Of a stretch of 64,000 nucleotides of DNA, positions 1-8,721 are shown piece by piece. Origin of the DNA: CAIQNR01 sp031972475 (GTDB taxonomy: Bacteria > Babelota > Babeliae > Babelales > CAIQNR01); assembly GCA_031972475.1 (NCBI GenBank), contig DALYEP010000001.1, positions 62,001-126,000 of the forward strand. The letters are read 5' to 3'. Below the pieces are notes generated by a model. It had not been told where the DNA came from. It searched no databases and was given only the letters and a program-made list of their open reading frames with translations. The translations under genes were made by a program, and so were the position numbers. Position 1 is the first letter of the stretch; every line of letters starts with the position of its first letter.

Positions 1-587
1 TCTTCAGGGGCATCACCTTCTGTTGTAACATCATGAGCTGTTATACGTGTAACAGCTATAATAGATGGTTTGCAAATAGAAACAGGGTCAGAGATTCCGC
101 CTTTTGTTGCTTCAAAAATAGCTATATCGATGTTATTTGCAACAAAGTAGTTAAAGGCAATTTGAGTTAAAATTTCTTTTGAATTGGCTTTAATTTCGTG
201 AGATTCTAAAGTGTTGATAACTTCATTTGCCAATTCTGTGAATGTTTTATTTGCGATCAGTTCATTGTTGACTGAAAAGCGTTCGTTATAAGTTAAAATA
301 TGAGGTGTATAGTAAGTTCCTACAGTAAAGCCTTCTTCTTTAAAAAGTTTAGATGCAAAATGTGCTGTTAAACTTTTCCCATTAGTTCCTTCAATAACGA
401 TAGCAGATATTTTTTGAGAAGGAGCTCCAAAAAGCGCATCAATTTTTTTCATGCGCTCAACACTTGTTTCTGGTGTTGAAACTTTCCAATGATGATTTAA
501 AAACTCTACAACTTCAGAATAACTGCGTTGTTTTCCTAGAGGGACTATACCTTTTGAGTTAGTCGATGTTTGTTTTACGGCGCTCAT
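1..587 (-). CDS. folC: FolC-like folylpolyglutamate/dihydrofolate synthase (partial, 3' end beyond window)
   Basis: Translation from the ATG at 585-587 gives 195 codons that run off the left edge. The protein carries a Mur-ligase P-loop (GTNGKSLTAHF), followed by YYTPHILTYNERFSVN, which matches the FolC segment TSPHLxxxNERIxxNG. FolC adds glutamate to folates, and often also makes dihydrofolate, using ATP in the cytosol. Two points differ from the usual family: GTNGKS-L replaces GTNGKGS, and the later EVGLGGRLDATN-type segment reads EATKGGISDPV. It is therefore a divergent FolC or a related Mur-ligase paralogue. It diverges from tsaC and shares an upstream region with it. Confidence 0.7.
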   Translation of the reverse strand, partial: MSAVKQTSTNSKGIVPLGKQRSYSEVVEFLNHHWKVSTPETSVERMKKIDALFGAPSQKISAIVIEGTNGKSLTAHFASKLFKEEGFTVGTYYTPHILTYNERFSVNNELIANKTFTELANEVINTLESHEIKANSKEILTQIAFNYFVANNIDIAIFEATKGGISDPVSICKPSIIAVTRITAHDVTTEGDAPE

Positions 588-676
588 AACTTTCCTTATT
601 TTAAGGTTGAAATTATAATAATTACGAAATTTTATTTAAACTTAATTAAGCTTGTTTTGATTGATAAGTCTTATAA

Positions 677-704
677 AGTTTACGCTATAAATTAGTAATG
701 TCAA
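677..704 (-). promoter_or_regulatory. Putative sigma70 promoter for the folC-like gene
   Basis: On the minus strand TTGACA (704-699) is followed after 16 bases by TAAACT (682-677, 4 of 6 matches to TATAAT). It lies about 90 bases upstream of the start codon at 587. On the plus strand the same region has TTGATA (661-666) and TATAAA (686-691), 19 bases apart, which could drive tsaC. The two promoters would overlap back to back. Confidence 0.45.
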
Positions 705-749
705 ATTGGTAATAAAAACAAAGTAATTTTTATAAGAAAAAATTCAAAT

Positions 750-1364
750 ATGAAAAATATAAAAAATAAGTCGCTAGATTGGGGTGTTTTGTCTGGTCAG
801 GATTTGTTTACAAAATTAATTAACGATAACAAGATTATTCTTGGGCCTTCTGATACTGTATTAGGATTGTATGGTGCTATTACAAAAGAAGCATTTTTGC
901 GATTGAATGAGCTTAAAAATAGGTGTGAAAAGCCTTATTTGTTACTAGTTAAAGATAGGTATCAAGCACTTTCATTTATTGATTCAGAGAATATAAAACC
1001 ATTTTTGTATCTTTTAGATATGTATTGGCCAGGACCTCTTACAATTATAGCTCAAGCAAGAAAAGATGTTCCTTTATGGATAACTTCTTATAAAAAAACA
1101 GTTGCAGTAAGAGTTCCTCGTCATGAGATTTTGCTCAATATTTTAAATAATGTTCCCGCTTTATTTTCTACGAGCGCTAATCTTGCAGGGCAACCTGTTC
1201 CTTTTTCTTTAGATAGTGTAGATCAATCAATATTAACTAATGTTGATGCTGTTGTTGTTAATGAATCTGAGCATATTCTTAAAGAGCCATCAACTATTGT
1301 TGATATAAGCTCAGGCAAGCTTGTTGTAGTACGTCAAGGAGCATTAAAATTGGCTATTGAGTGA
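750..1364 (+). CDS. tsaC: Threonylcarbamoyl-AMP synthase (TsaC/YrdC family)
   Basis: This 204-residue YrdC-domain protein makes threonylcarbamoyl-AMP from threonine, bicarbonate and ATP, the first step of the t6A37 modification of ANN-decoding tRNAs. Visible family features are the N-terminal ILGPSDTVLGLYG strand-turn (PTDTxYGL in most members), KxRCEKPYLLLV with the nucleotide-binding Lys/Arg, WPGPLTII, VAVRVPRH and FSTSANLAGQP. The length fits TsaC without the C-terminal Sua5 domain. The start ATG follows a weak A-rich leader. It stands alone between folC and metG. The other t6A genes are not in this window. Confidence 0.9.
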   Translation: MKNIKNKSLDWGVLSGQDLFTKLINDNKIILGPSDTVLGLYGAITKEAFLRLNELKNRCEKPYLLLVKDRYQALSFIDSENIKPFLYLLDMYWPGPLTIIAQARKDVPLWITSYKKTVAVRVPRHEILLNILNNVPALFSTSANLAGQPVPFSLDSVDQSILTNVDAVVVNESEHILKEPSTIVDISSGKLVVVRQGALKLAIE

Positions 1365-1496
1365 TATGTATAAAATGTTTTACATCCTTTTTATTTTTAA
1401 AAATCAATGAAAATTCACATTTTTATTATTAATAGAGGATTTTTTTTAGGGTATACTCATCAAGTAAATTTATACATCAATTATTAGGATAAATAT

Positions 1497-3416
1497 ATGG
1501 AACAAAAATCAACTTTTTATGTAACAACGCCTATTTATTATGCAACAGCAACTCCTCATTTAGGAACGCTTTATTCAACCGTATTGGCCGATGTTGCTGC
1601 TCGTTGGCATATGTTGTGTGGAAAATCGGTTTTTTTCTTAACCGGTACCGATGAGTTTGGTCAAAAAGTTGCACAGGCTGCTGAAAAAGTTGGTAAAGAT
1701 CCAAAAAGTTTTGTAGATGGGTTTATTGATGGATATAAAGATCTTTGGAAATTGTACGAAATAAAGTATTCTCATTTTTTAAGAACAACTGATACATATC
1801 ATATTCAAGCGGTTCAGCAATGGATTGTTGATTTGCAAAAAAAAGGAGATATTTATAAAGGTAGTTATGAAGGCTGGTATTGCACCCCTTGTGAAACTTA
1901 TTTAACTGAAAAAGATTTTGAAGTAAGTACAAAAAATCCATCATGTGTTTCTTGTCAGAGAGTTACTGAGTGGGTTTCTGAAGAGTGTTATTTTTTTAAA
2001 TTGTCTCAGTATCAAAATCAACTTTTAGATTTTTATAAAAAAAATCCATATTTTATTACTCCTAAAGAACGTATGGCTGAAGTTATTGCTTTTGTAGAAT
2101 CAGGTCTTCAAGATTTAAGTATATCTCGTACTACTTTAACATGGGGAGTTCCTTTTCCCAATGATTCACAGCATGTGACATATGTTTGGGCAGATGCTCT
2201 TAATAATTATATTACTGCTATAGGATATGGACAAAAAGATCGTCATGCTGAATTTGCAAAATGGTGGCCTGCAGATATGCAAGTACTTGGTAAGGATATT
2301 ATTAGATTTCATGCCGTTTATTGGCCAGCATTTTTAATGGCAAGTGATTTACCATTACCACATCAATTATTAGTTCATGGATGGATTAAAGTTGGTGATT
2401 ATAAAATGTCTAAATCTCGTGGTAATAGTATTGATCCTATAGATTTACAAAAAAAATATGGTGCAGATGCTGTGCGATATTATTTAGTTCGTCAGTTGGC
2501 TATTACTCAAGATGGACAATTTAGCAATGAAGATTTAGAACAAAGAATTACTTCTGACTTAGCAAATGATATTGGTAATTTATTCCAAAGAATGAGTGTT
2601 CTTGTTGAAAAAAATGGATTTAAAAATATAGCTCCAGGTGTATGGCAAAAAGAAGAGTTGGATCTTCAAAAAAAATTGCAAGATACTATTGCATTGATGA
2701 ATCAAGAAATGGATCGTGGTTATTTTCATATGTCTATTTCATTGTTATGGAGATATATACATGCAGTTAATAGTTATTTTCATGCTCTTGAACCTTGGAA
2801 GGTAGTTAAAAATAATAAAGAGCGTTTTGAGACTATTATGAGTGCTACTTGTCATAGTCTATATGCAATTGGTTTACTTGCTTGGCCAGTTATGCCAAAA
2901 AAAATGGAAGAAATGCTCAATCGTTTGGGAGTTCAATTTGAGCCAGGTTTTAAAGATTATAAAAAATCTTTAGAGGAAATCTCATGGAATGTGCATTTTG
3001 TTATTAATCAAGGAAATTCATTATTTACAAAACCAGAAATTAATGAGGAATCAATGGTTGAAATTCAAGAAGAAGTGAAAGAAGAACAATCAATTACTAT
3101 TGATGATGTAGTAAAAGTTGATATTCGTGTTGGAACTATTGTGACATGCCAAGCTGTTGAAGGATCGGAAAAATTAGTTCGATCACAGGTTGATTTTGGT
3201 GATTTTGGTATGAGACAAATTTTCTCTGGAGTTCGTCCATCTCTTACACCAGAAATGCTTCAAGGTACGCAGGCTATTTTTGTAGTAAATTTAAAACCAA
3301 GAAAAATGATGGGACAAGAATCACAGGGTATGATGCTAGTTACAAAAAATAATGAGAATGATATTATTCCAGTTCGACCTGTATCTACTGTGCCAAATGG
3401 AGCAAAATTGAGCTGA
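1497..3416 (+). CDS. metG: Methionyl-tRNA synthetase with C-terminal tRNA-binding domain
   Basis: This class I enzyme charges tRNA-Met in the cytosol. The HIGH-type motif is PHLG at residues 20-23, and the KMSKS loop is at 303-307. Between them a knuckle CTPC...CVSC supplies four cysteines for zinc. After the helical anticodon-binding region, the last ~110 residues (VDIRVGTIVTCQAVEGSEKL onward, ending KPRKMMGQESQGMML) form an EMAP II/Trbp111-type OB fold that aids tRNA binding and dimerisation. At 639 residues it is full length for this architecture. The heparinase-like gene starts 31 bases downstream, so the two may be co-transcribed. Confidence 0.96.
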   Translation: MEQKSTFYVTTPIYYATATPHLGTLYSTVLADVAARWHMLCGKSVFFLTGTDEFGQKVAQAAEKVGKDPKSFVDGFIDGYKDLWKLYEIKYSHFLRTTDTYHIQAVQQWIVDLQKKGDIYKGSYEGWYCTPCETYLTEKDFEVSTKNPSCVSCQRVTEWVSEECYFFKLSQYQNQLLDFYKKNPYFITPKERMAEVIAFVESGLQDLSISRTTLTWGVPFPNDSQHVTYVWADALNNYITAIGYGQKDRHAEFAKWWPADMQVLGKDIIRFHAVYWPAFLMASDLPLPHQLLVHGWIKVGDYKMSKSRGNSIDPIDLQKKYGADAVRYYLVRQLAITQDGQFSNEDLEQRITSDLANDIGNLFQRMSVLVEKNGFKNIAPGVWQKEELDLQKKLQDTIALMNQEMDRGYFHMSISLLWRYIHAVNSYFHALEPWKVVKNNKERFETIMSATCHSLYAIGLLAWPVMPKKMEEMLNRLGVQFEPGFKDYKKSLEEISWNVHFVINQGNSLFTKPEINEESMVEIQEEVKEEQSITIDDVVKVDIRVGTIVTCQAVEGSEKLVRSQVDFGDFGMRQIFSGVRPSLTPEMLQGTQAIFVVNLKPRKMMGQESQGMMLVTKNNENDIIPVRPVSTVPNGAKLS

Positions 3417-3447
3417 TGAGAAATTCTAAAAAGAAGGTTTAGTTGTT

Positions 3448-5322
3448 ATGAAGATTGCTAAAATTCCACATTATGTACGTAGAGCTAAAGAGCTTGGGCC
3501 ATTTAAAACATTAGAAGTTATTTCTCATAGAGTTCAAACATCATATTTTGAACAATATGCTCGTTATCAGGCTGATCAAAAAAAAGCATCGCATAAGTGG
3601 TGTTCATTTTCTGCTAAAGCAGAAACAAAAGATTTTGATTTGTTTTTTAAATCATTAGCTCAAAGATCTTTTGTTGTTATGTCCGATATATATCATGAAG
3701 AACGTAATGATAGTAAAGAATTAATGCGCCAAGCAGATTCTTTTGCTCATAACTGTTTTGATATTTTAGGTTCTCGAGAACAATGTTTAATCACCATGCC
3801 TTGGCATAGTGATTTTCGTTTAAGATATCAAAATCCTGATGCAGATTATTTATTTGATAAAAGAATCTTTTATAAAGATATGATTATTCAATCAGGCCTT
3901 ACTGATAGACTCACAAAAGACATTAAAGTTCCATGGGAGCTTGCAAGATTTCAGCATTTGTTTGTTATGGGGTTAGCTTATGAAAAAGGTAACGATCCTT
4001 TATATGCACGATCTTTTGTTAAACAAGTGAGTGATTTTTTAGATGAAAATCCTTTTTTACTTGGACCAAATTGGGTTTGTCCTATGGATGTTGGTATTAG
4101 AGCATTAAACTGGGTTTGGGCCTTTAATTTTTTTAAAAAATCAGAAGATATACCATTACATTTTTGGGAACGATATATATGTTCTTTATATGATCATATG
4201 TATTATTTAGAGCATAATTGGGAAGTTTTTGGGGTTACCTCTAATCATTATCTTTCAGATTTAATAGGATATTTTTATGTTACTTGGTTTTTTAAAGATC
4301 TTAAAGGTGTAGCAAAAAAACATGAATGGTGTTTTAAAGAACTTCTTAAAGAATTTGAAAAACAAGTTTTTGATGAAGGGACAGATTATGAAGGATCAAC
4401 AAAATATCATTGCTTAGTAACAGAAATTTTTTATAATTTTTATCTTTTATCTCAAGAATCTGGTTTTATTATTCCACAGTCAATTTTTGAAAAATTACAA
4501 CGTATGTTCAATTTTATTGATTGGGTTATGTATGATAATAAATCGCTTGTGGCTATAGGTGATGATGATTCAGGTAAGATTTTACATTATGGAATTACTC
4601 CATCTCTTGTTTCAGCGATGGCTCAAAAGAGATTAAGTAATGAAATTATGTTTAAAAAATTCGGTTTATCTGTTTATAAAACAGCTGATTGGCATATTAC
4701 ATTAAGACATCATGCTTATAGTAAAGAGCAACCATCGGGTCATTTTCATAATGATATTGGTAGTATAACAGTAGCGTATAAAGGAATACCTGTTATTGTT
4801 GATCCGGGTTCTTACGTATATACTCCTTCAACTGTTTGGCGTAATACTTTTAGATCTGCACAATCTCATAATAGTTTTTTTATTGAAGATGTTGAACCCG
4901 TTTTATTTAGTGAATCGTCGTTGTTTGTTTTAGATCTTGAAGAAAAAAAATGTAATGATCCCATTTGGAAGGTTAAACATAATTTATATAGTGTAAGTGC
5001 TTCTAGGTCGGTTAATATAGATGAAAACAATCATATAATTACTTTGCAGGATAGTTGGGAAGAGACTCCTGTACAAAGTTGTGTAAGTGTATGGAATTTT
5101 ACACTTGCTCCAGATATTGAACCATATATAGAAAATACAAAATGCTATTTATCATATAAAGGTAAATCTTTACTTATTTTATCATCAGAAGATTTAGCTT
5201 TTAAACTTGTATCAGGTTGGTTTTCACCATCATATGGAACAAGAGTTATGTGCAAAAAACTTGTAGCACGTTCTCTTTTGAGCGCTCAACCAGTAACTAT
5301 TAAGATTGAAAAAGCTGAATAG
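3448..5322 (+). CDS. Heparinase II/III-like polysaccharide lyase family protein
   Basis: The 624-residue protein has the two-part layout of the heparinase II/III family. An alpha-helical toroid occupies about residues 80-400 (PWELARFQHL, LGPNWVCPMDVGIRALNW, NHYLSDLIG). A beta-sandwich follows with the family signature GHFHNDIGSITV, IPVIVDPGSYVY and RSAQSHNSFFIE. Relatives cleave uronic-acid polysaccharides, and some act in capsule or LPS-associated gene clusters. No signal peptide is seen at the N-terminus (MKIAKIPHYVRRAKELGPFK), so it would act in the cytoplasm or leave by another route. Substrate cannot be told. It ends in a terminator shared with topA. Confidence 0.85.
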   Translation: MKIAKIPHYVRRAKELGPFKTLEVISHRVQTSYFEQYARYQADQKKASHKWCSFSAKAETKDFDLFFKSLAQRSFVVMSDIYHEERNDSKELMRQADSFAHNCFDILGSREQCLITMPWHSDFRLRYQNPDADYLFDKRIFYKDMIIQSGLTDRLTKDIKVPWELARFQHLFVMGLAYEKGNDPLYARSFVKQVSDFLDENPFLLGPNWVCPMDVGIRALNWVWAFNFFKKSEDIPLHFWERYICSLYDHMYYLEHNWEVFGVTSNHYLSDLIGYFYVTWFFKDLKGVAKKHEWCFKELLKEFEKQVFDEGTDYEGSTKYHCLVTEIFYNFYLLSQESGFIIPQSIFEKLQRMFNFIDWVMYDNKSLVAIGDDDSGKILHYGITPSLVSAMAQKRLSNEIMFKKFGLSVYKTADWHITLRHHAYSKEQPSGHFHNDIGSITVAYKGIPVIVDPGSYVYTPSTVWRNTFRSAQSHNSFFIEDVEPVLFSESSLFVLDLEEKKCNDPIWKVKHNLYSVSASRSVNIDENNHIITLQDSWEETPVQSCVSVWNFTLAPDIEPYIENTKCYLSYKGKSLLILSSEDLAFKLVSGWFSPSYGTRVMCKKLVARSLLSAQPVTIKIEKAE

Positions 5323-5328
5323 TTATTA

Positions 5329-5367
5329 AAATAAAAAAGTCAGTTTAAAACTGACTTTTTTATTTTA
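5329..5367. terminator. Bidirectional rho-independent terminator between the heparinase-like gene and topA
   Basis: This is a nearly perfect inverted repeat. The core GTCAGTTT/AAACTGAC is flanked by A-rich sequence on the left and T-rich sequence on the right. It can terminate the plus-strand metG/heparinase transcript and, read the other way, the minus-strand topA transcript. Confidence 0.85.
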
Positions 5368-5398
5368 ATAAAGTATTAAATAATTTTTTATTATGTTT

Positions 5399-7642
5399 TT
5401 ATTCTGAAATGTAGCCGCATTTTTTATCACCACAAGATAAAATTATTTTCCCATCATTATTAGTTTTTTTGATAAGAGCAGGAGCTTTACATTTAGGACA
5501 CGGGGTCTCTTCTATATCACCAAAAAGAGCATATTTGCATTTGGGATAATTTTTGCATCCCCAAAAGCTTCCACCTCTCCATTTTCTTTCTGCAACTTCA
5601 CCGTTGTCTTGAGGGCATTTGAATTTTGCTACATTTTGATGAATATATTTGCATTCAGGAAATCCTGAGCATGCAATAAACTTGCCAAATCGTCCCGACA
5701 TTTCACGCATGTTTCTTGAGCATTGCGGACAGGTCATATCAAGTAATTTGGGTTCTTCTTTTTCTACTAAGGTAATAATTCCAGTTTCTGTATCACGAGC
5801 AAAATTTGAAGTAAAAGTACATTCAGGAAATCCAGAACATCCAACAAATTCACCAGATTTTCCAAAACGTATTAATAATTTTTTTTCTTTACATAAAGGA
5901 CATACAAGATCAGTTTCTTGAGCTTGCTTGCCTGTGTCGCCTTTAAAAGCAGTGAGTTCTTTTTCAAAATGATCCCAAAAATTATTTAAAAGAATATCTC
6001 TTTCAAGATTTCCTTCAGCAATCTTATCAAGGTCTTCTTCCATATTTGCTGTAAACTTTGTATCCATGATATGAGCAAAATTTTCTTTTAGTGTTTTTGT
6101 AACCATCATTCCAAGCTCAGTAGGGACAAAGCGTTTTTTTTCGACAGTTGTGTAATCTCGTTCTTTAATAGTGTTAAGAATTGTTCCATAAGTGCTAGGA
6201 CGACCAATGCCTTCTTTTTCAAGTTCTTTAACAAGTGTTGCTTCTGAATAACGAGCAGGCGGTTGTGTGAAATGTTGTTTTGGATCAATTTTCTCTAAAG
6301 AACTTTTATCATTTGCTTTAAGCCCTTCAGGAAGTTTTATTTTTTGATCTTCTTGATCAGATTCTTCTTCTTCTAGTGAATATACTTTTAAAAAACCATC
6401 AAAAATGAGTGTTGATCCAGTAACTTTAAAAATATATTTTCCACCTTGAATAATTACTTGACGTTGTGCATATTCTGCTCCAACCATTTGACTTGCAAGA
6501 GTTCTTTGCCAAATTAATTCGTACAGCTTTGCTTGATCAGGTGAAGCATATTTTTTAACTAAAGATGGTGTAATATTCATATCTACTGGACGCACAGCTT
6601 CGTGAGCATCTTGAGTGTTTCCTGTAGATTTTTTTTCATAAGTATTAGGTTTGCTTGGTAAATAGTCTTTTCCAAATTGCTTTAATATTAGATCTCGTGA
6701 ATTGGTTAATGCTGTTTCGGAAAGTCTTAAAGAATCTGTACGCATATATGTAATAAGAGCTGTAGGGGTATCATCATTTAAATTGATACCTTCATAAAGA
6801 TTTTGAGCAATTTGCATTGTTTTTTTTACAGCAAATCCAAGTCCGTTATATGCAGCTTGTTGTAATGAGCTTGTCATAAAAGGGGGAAGTGGGTTTTTTA
6901 TTCGTTTTTTATCAATGATTTCTGTTATTATGTAATTTTGTTGTTCTATATCTTTAAGAAGTTCATGTGCTGTTTTTTGATCTTTTATTTCAGCTTTTTT
7001 TGTTCCAATATGAGTTAATTGAGCAGGGAATTTTCCAGAATTATGTTTGAAAGTTCCTGCTATAGTCCAATATTCTTCTGGTTTAAAACTTCTAATTGAA
7101 TCTTCTCTATCACAAACAAATTTAAGTGCTACCGATTGAACTCTTCCAGCGGAAAGTCCTTTTTTAATTTTTTTCCATAATAATGGAGAAACCTCGTAAC
7201 CAACCCAACGGTCAAGAACTCTTCGAGCTTGTTGTGCTGCAACTTTTTGATCATCTATATGATGTTGATTGTTAATAGCTGCAATAATTGCTGATTTTGT
7301 AATTTCATTAAAAGTAATACGAAAAATTTTTTTTGGATTTTTAATTACTTTTTTTATTTCTTCTGCCACATGCCAAGCTATAATTTCACCCTCTCGGTCA
7401 GGGTCTGGAGCTAAGTAGACTTCGTCGGAATTGCTTGCAGCCTTGCAAAGTTCGGCAATTGTTTTGGCTTTGTCTTTTATAGGAACATACGAAATTGTTA
7501 TTGGATTGCGAGTTACGCCCATTTCTTTTTCAGGCAAATCTTTGACATGTCCCATTGTTGACATAATTTGAAAGTCTGGCCCTAAGAATTTTTTAATGGT
7601 TTTTATTTTTGCGGGTGATTCTACAATTAATAACTTTTTCAT
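5399..7642 (-). CDS. topA: DNA topoisomerase I
   Basis: This type IA topoisomerase relaxes negative supercoils. The 747-residue protein starts with the TOPRIM domain (LLIVESPAKIKTIKKFLG; DPDREGEIIAWH). Tyr299 in ITYMRTDS is the DNA-linking nucleophile, and GRVQSVALKFVCDRE is the conserved arch segment. Four Cys4 zinc ribbons follow at the C-terminus (CPLC, CPQC, CPQD and CPKC starts, each closed by a C-x(4-6)-C pair). Three ribbons are more usual, and four is within family range. It is convergent with the heparinase-like gene and starts opposite an AT-rich stretch. Confidence 0.97.
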   Translation of the reverse strand: MKKLLIVESPAKIKTIKKFLGPDFQIMSTMGHVKDLPEKEMGVTRNPITISYVPIKDKAKTIAELCKAASNSDEVYLAPDPDREGEIIAWHVAEEIKKVIKNPKKIFRITFNEITKSAIIAAINNQHHIDDQKVAAQQARRVLDRWVGYEVSPLLWKKIKKGLSAGRVQSVALKFVCDREDSIRSFKPEEYWTIAGTFKHNSGKFPAQLTHIGTKKAEIKDQKTAHELLKDIEQQNYIITEIIDKKRIKNPLPPFMTSSLQQAAYNGLGFAVKKTMQIAQNLYEGINLNDDTPTALITYMRTDSLRLSETALTNSRDLILKQFGKDYLPSKPNTYEKKSTGNTQDAHEAVRPVDMNITPSLVKKYASPDQAKLYELIWQRTLASQMVGAEYAQRQVIIQGGKYIFKVTGSTLIFDGFLKVYSLEEEESDQEDQKIKLPEGLKANDKSSLEKIDPKQHFTQPPARYSEATLVKELEKEGIGRPSTYGTILNTIKERDYTTVEKKRFVPTELGMMVTKTLKENFAHIMDTKFTANMEEDLDKIAEGNLERDILLNNFWDHFEKELTAFKGDTGKQAQETDLVCPLCKEKKLLIRFGKSGEFVGCSGFPECTFTSNFARDTETGIITLVEKEEPKLLDMTCPQCSRNMREMSGRFGKFIACSGFPECKYIHQNVAKFKCPQDNGEVAERKWRGGSFWGCKNYPKCKYALFGDIEETPCPKCKAPALIKKTNNDGKIILSCGDKKCGYISE

Positions 7643-7884
7643 ATTTTTTGATCTTTACCTATATTTTAGTGTCAATGTCTGCAACTGTACCTTATAAAAT
7701 TCTATTTTTCAAACATCGACTTTTTGTTTTTGAGCGTATTATAAAAGATAAATATAGTATATTCTATATTTTTAAATTTCAAAAAGTCAATTATAATTAA
7801 ATTTAAAATAGTTTATTTTTGCAGATTCAGCTTTTATAAAAAAGCTGAGACGTGTTTTTTTTGAGAAATTTTTTAGTATCGTAA

Positions 7885-7935
7885 TAAAAAAGAAAGTGGC
7901 TCAAGATTTATTTTTTTGAGCCACTTTCTTTTTGT
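7885..7935 (-). terminator. Terminator overlapping the stop codon of the 64-residue secreted protein gene
   Basis: The arms GAAAGTGGCTCAA (7892-7904) and TTGAGCCACTTTC (7916-7928) form a 13-base-pair stem. On the minus strand it is followed by a T run (7885-7891). The TGA stop codon (7901-7903) lies inside the hairpin, so the last codons double as the terminator arm. Confidence 0.8.
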
Positions 7936-8095
7936 TTTTTATGCAGTCTTTGCATAGAGGAAGACTGCGTTTTTTTAAAGTTTTAGGACGGTATATCAGA
8001 GGAGATTTTATTTTATTAGATTGCGGGTTATTGTTGTTTGAATAACTGCTTTTTAAACATATGAATCCTAATAAAATAAAAATAATAAATCTCAT
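7901..8095 (-). CDS. Small secreted protein, 64 residues, unknown function
   Basis: The N-terminus MRFIIFILLGFICLKSSYS is a typical signal peptide (basic start, hydrophobic core, small residues before a cut near residue 19). The mature part is about 45 residues, Lys/Asn-rich, with one CKDC pair that could bind metal or form a disulfide. I recognise no family. It is the last gene of a minus-strand run of four secreted-protein genes (9655 down to 7901), and its upstream neighbour ends 6 bases before its start, so the two are very likely co-transcribed. Confidence 0.65.
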   Translation of the reverse strand: MRFIIFILLGFICLKSSYSNNNNPQSNKIKSPLIYRPKTLKKRSLPLCKDCIKNKKKVAQKNKS

Positions 8096-8100
8096 GATAC

Positions 8101-8682
8101 TTATTTTTTAAGTTGGTGAATCATTTTTTTATCAGGATTTCCTGTTACGGATTTTAAATCTGAGGTTGATGTTTTGGGGGTAGTTGCTGGTATTGTTACA
8201 TCAACTGCGGTGATACTGATTTTTGTAGCATCTGGTTTGTTAGTTGAAATAATTTTTTGAAGTTCTTCACCCGATGTTTTTCCATCAATAGAAATTGAAA
8301 TTGCAAGAAGAGGTGTTTTATTTTTTGGTTTTTTTGATTTTTTATCTTCACTTTTAGTAGCAGTAGCAGGATATATATTGCATGTTTTGTCTGTTTTTTT
8401 CATGTTTCCAGAACCTACAATAGCTCCATTAAAATAAGCTTTTGCTCGAATGCCATCTTTACCATCTTTTTTTGCAATAATTTCTATTGAGTCAATTGTG
8501 ATATTATCTTTTGTCCATGAAAATGGGATTTTGTTGCCAGAATTGGTTTTTTGTTTGTCTTGAATCTTTTTAGTGTTTATTTGTAGTTTTGTTTGGCGTT
8601 TTACTTTGTTGTATTTGGTTACATTTGCACTATTAATAATGCATGCATTAAGGAGAGCGATGGTAAGTAACTTTTTTTTCAT
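8101..8682 (-). CDS. Secreted protein, 193 residues, unknown function
   Basis: MKKKLLTIALLNACIINSA is a signal peptide with a likely cut near residue 19. The mature chain is basic and Lys/Thr/Ser-rich (KxKSEDKKSKKPKNKTP). Its middle, about residues 55-160, has alternating hydrophobic strands (ITIDSIEIIAKKDGKDGI, PLLAISISIDGKTSGE, KISITAVDVTIPA) that suggest a small beta domain. No known family was recognised. AAAGGAAATCT precedes the ATG as ribosome binding site. A run of seven G (minus strand, 8708-8702) lies about 20 bases before the start codon. Confidence 0.7.
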   Translation of the reverse strand: MKKKLLTIALLNACIINSANVTKYNKVKRQTKLQINTKKIQDKQKTNSGNKIPFSWTKDNITIDSIEIIAKKDGKDGIRAKAYFNGAIVGSGNMKKTDKTCNIYPATATKSEDKKSKKPKNKTPLLAISISIDGKTSGEELQKIISTNKPDATKISITAVDVTIPATTPKTSTSDLKSVTGNPDKKMIHQLKK

Positions 8683-8701
8683 AGATTTCCTTTTATTGTT
8701 G

Positions 8702-8708
8702 CCCCCCC
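8702..8708 (-). repeat. G7 homopolymer upstream of a secreted-protein gene
   Basis: Seven consecutive C on the plus strand (G on the coding strand) sit between two secreted-protein genes, 20 bases upstream of the start at 8682. Such runs are rare in this AT-rich sequence. Its possible meaning is treated in the findings. Confidence 0.6.
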
Positions 8709-8721
8709 TTATGCACTTTTT

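Noticed and set aside
7670..7675. Minus-strand TTGACA as the topA promoter
   Set aside because: It lies only about 28 bases before the start codon, so a -10 box and leader would not fit.
7609..7800. Plus-strand open frame overlapping the topA start
   Set aside because: It has no ribosome binding site, lies in very AT-rich sequence and gives no recognisable protein.
7821..7862. TCAGCTTTT/AAAAGCTGA hairpin as a terminator
   Set aside because: Six unpaired bases separate the stem from the T run, and no plus-strand gene precedes it.
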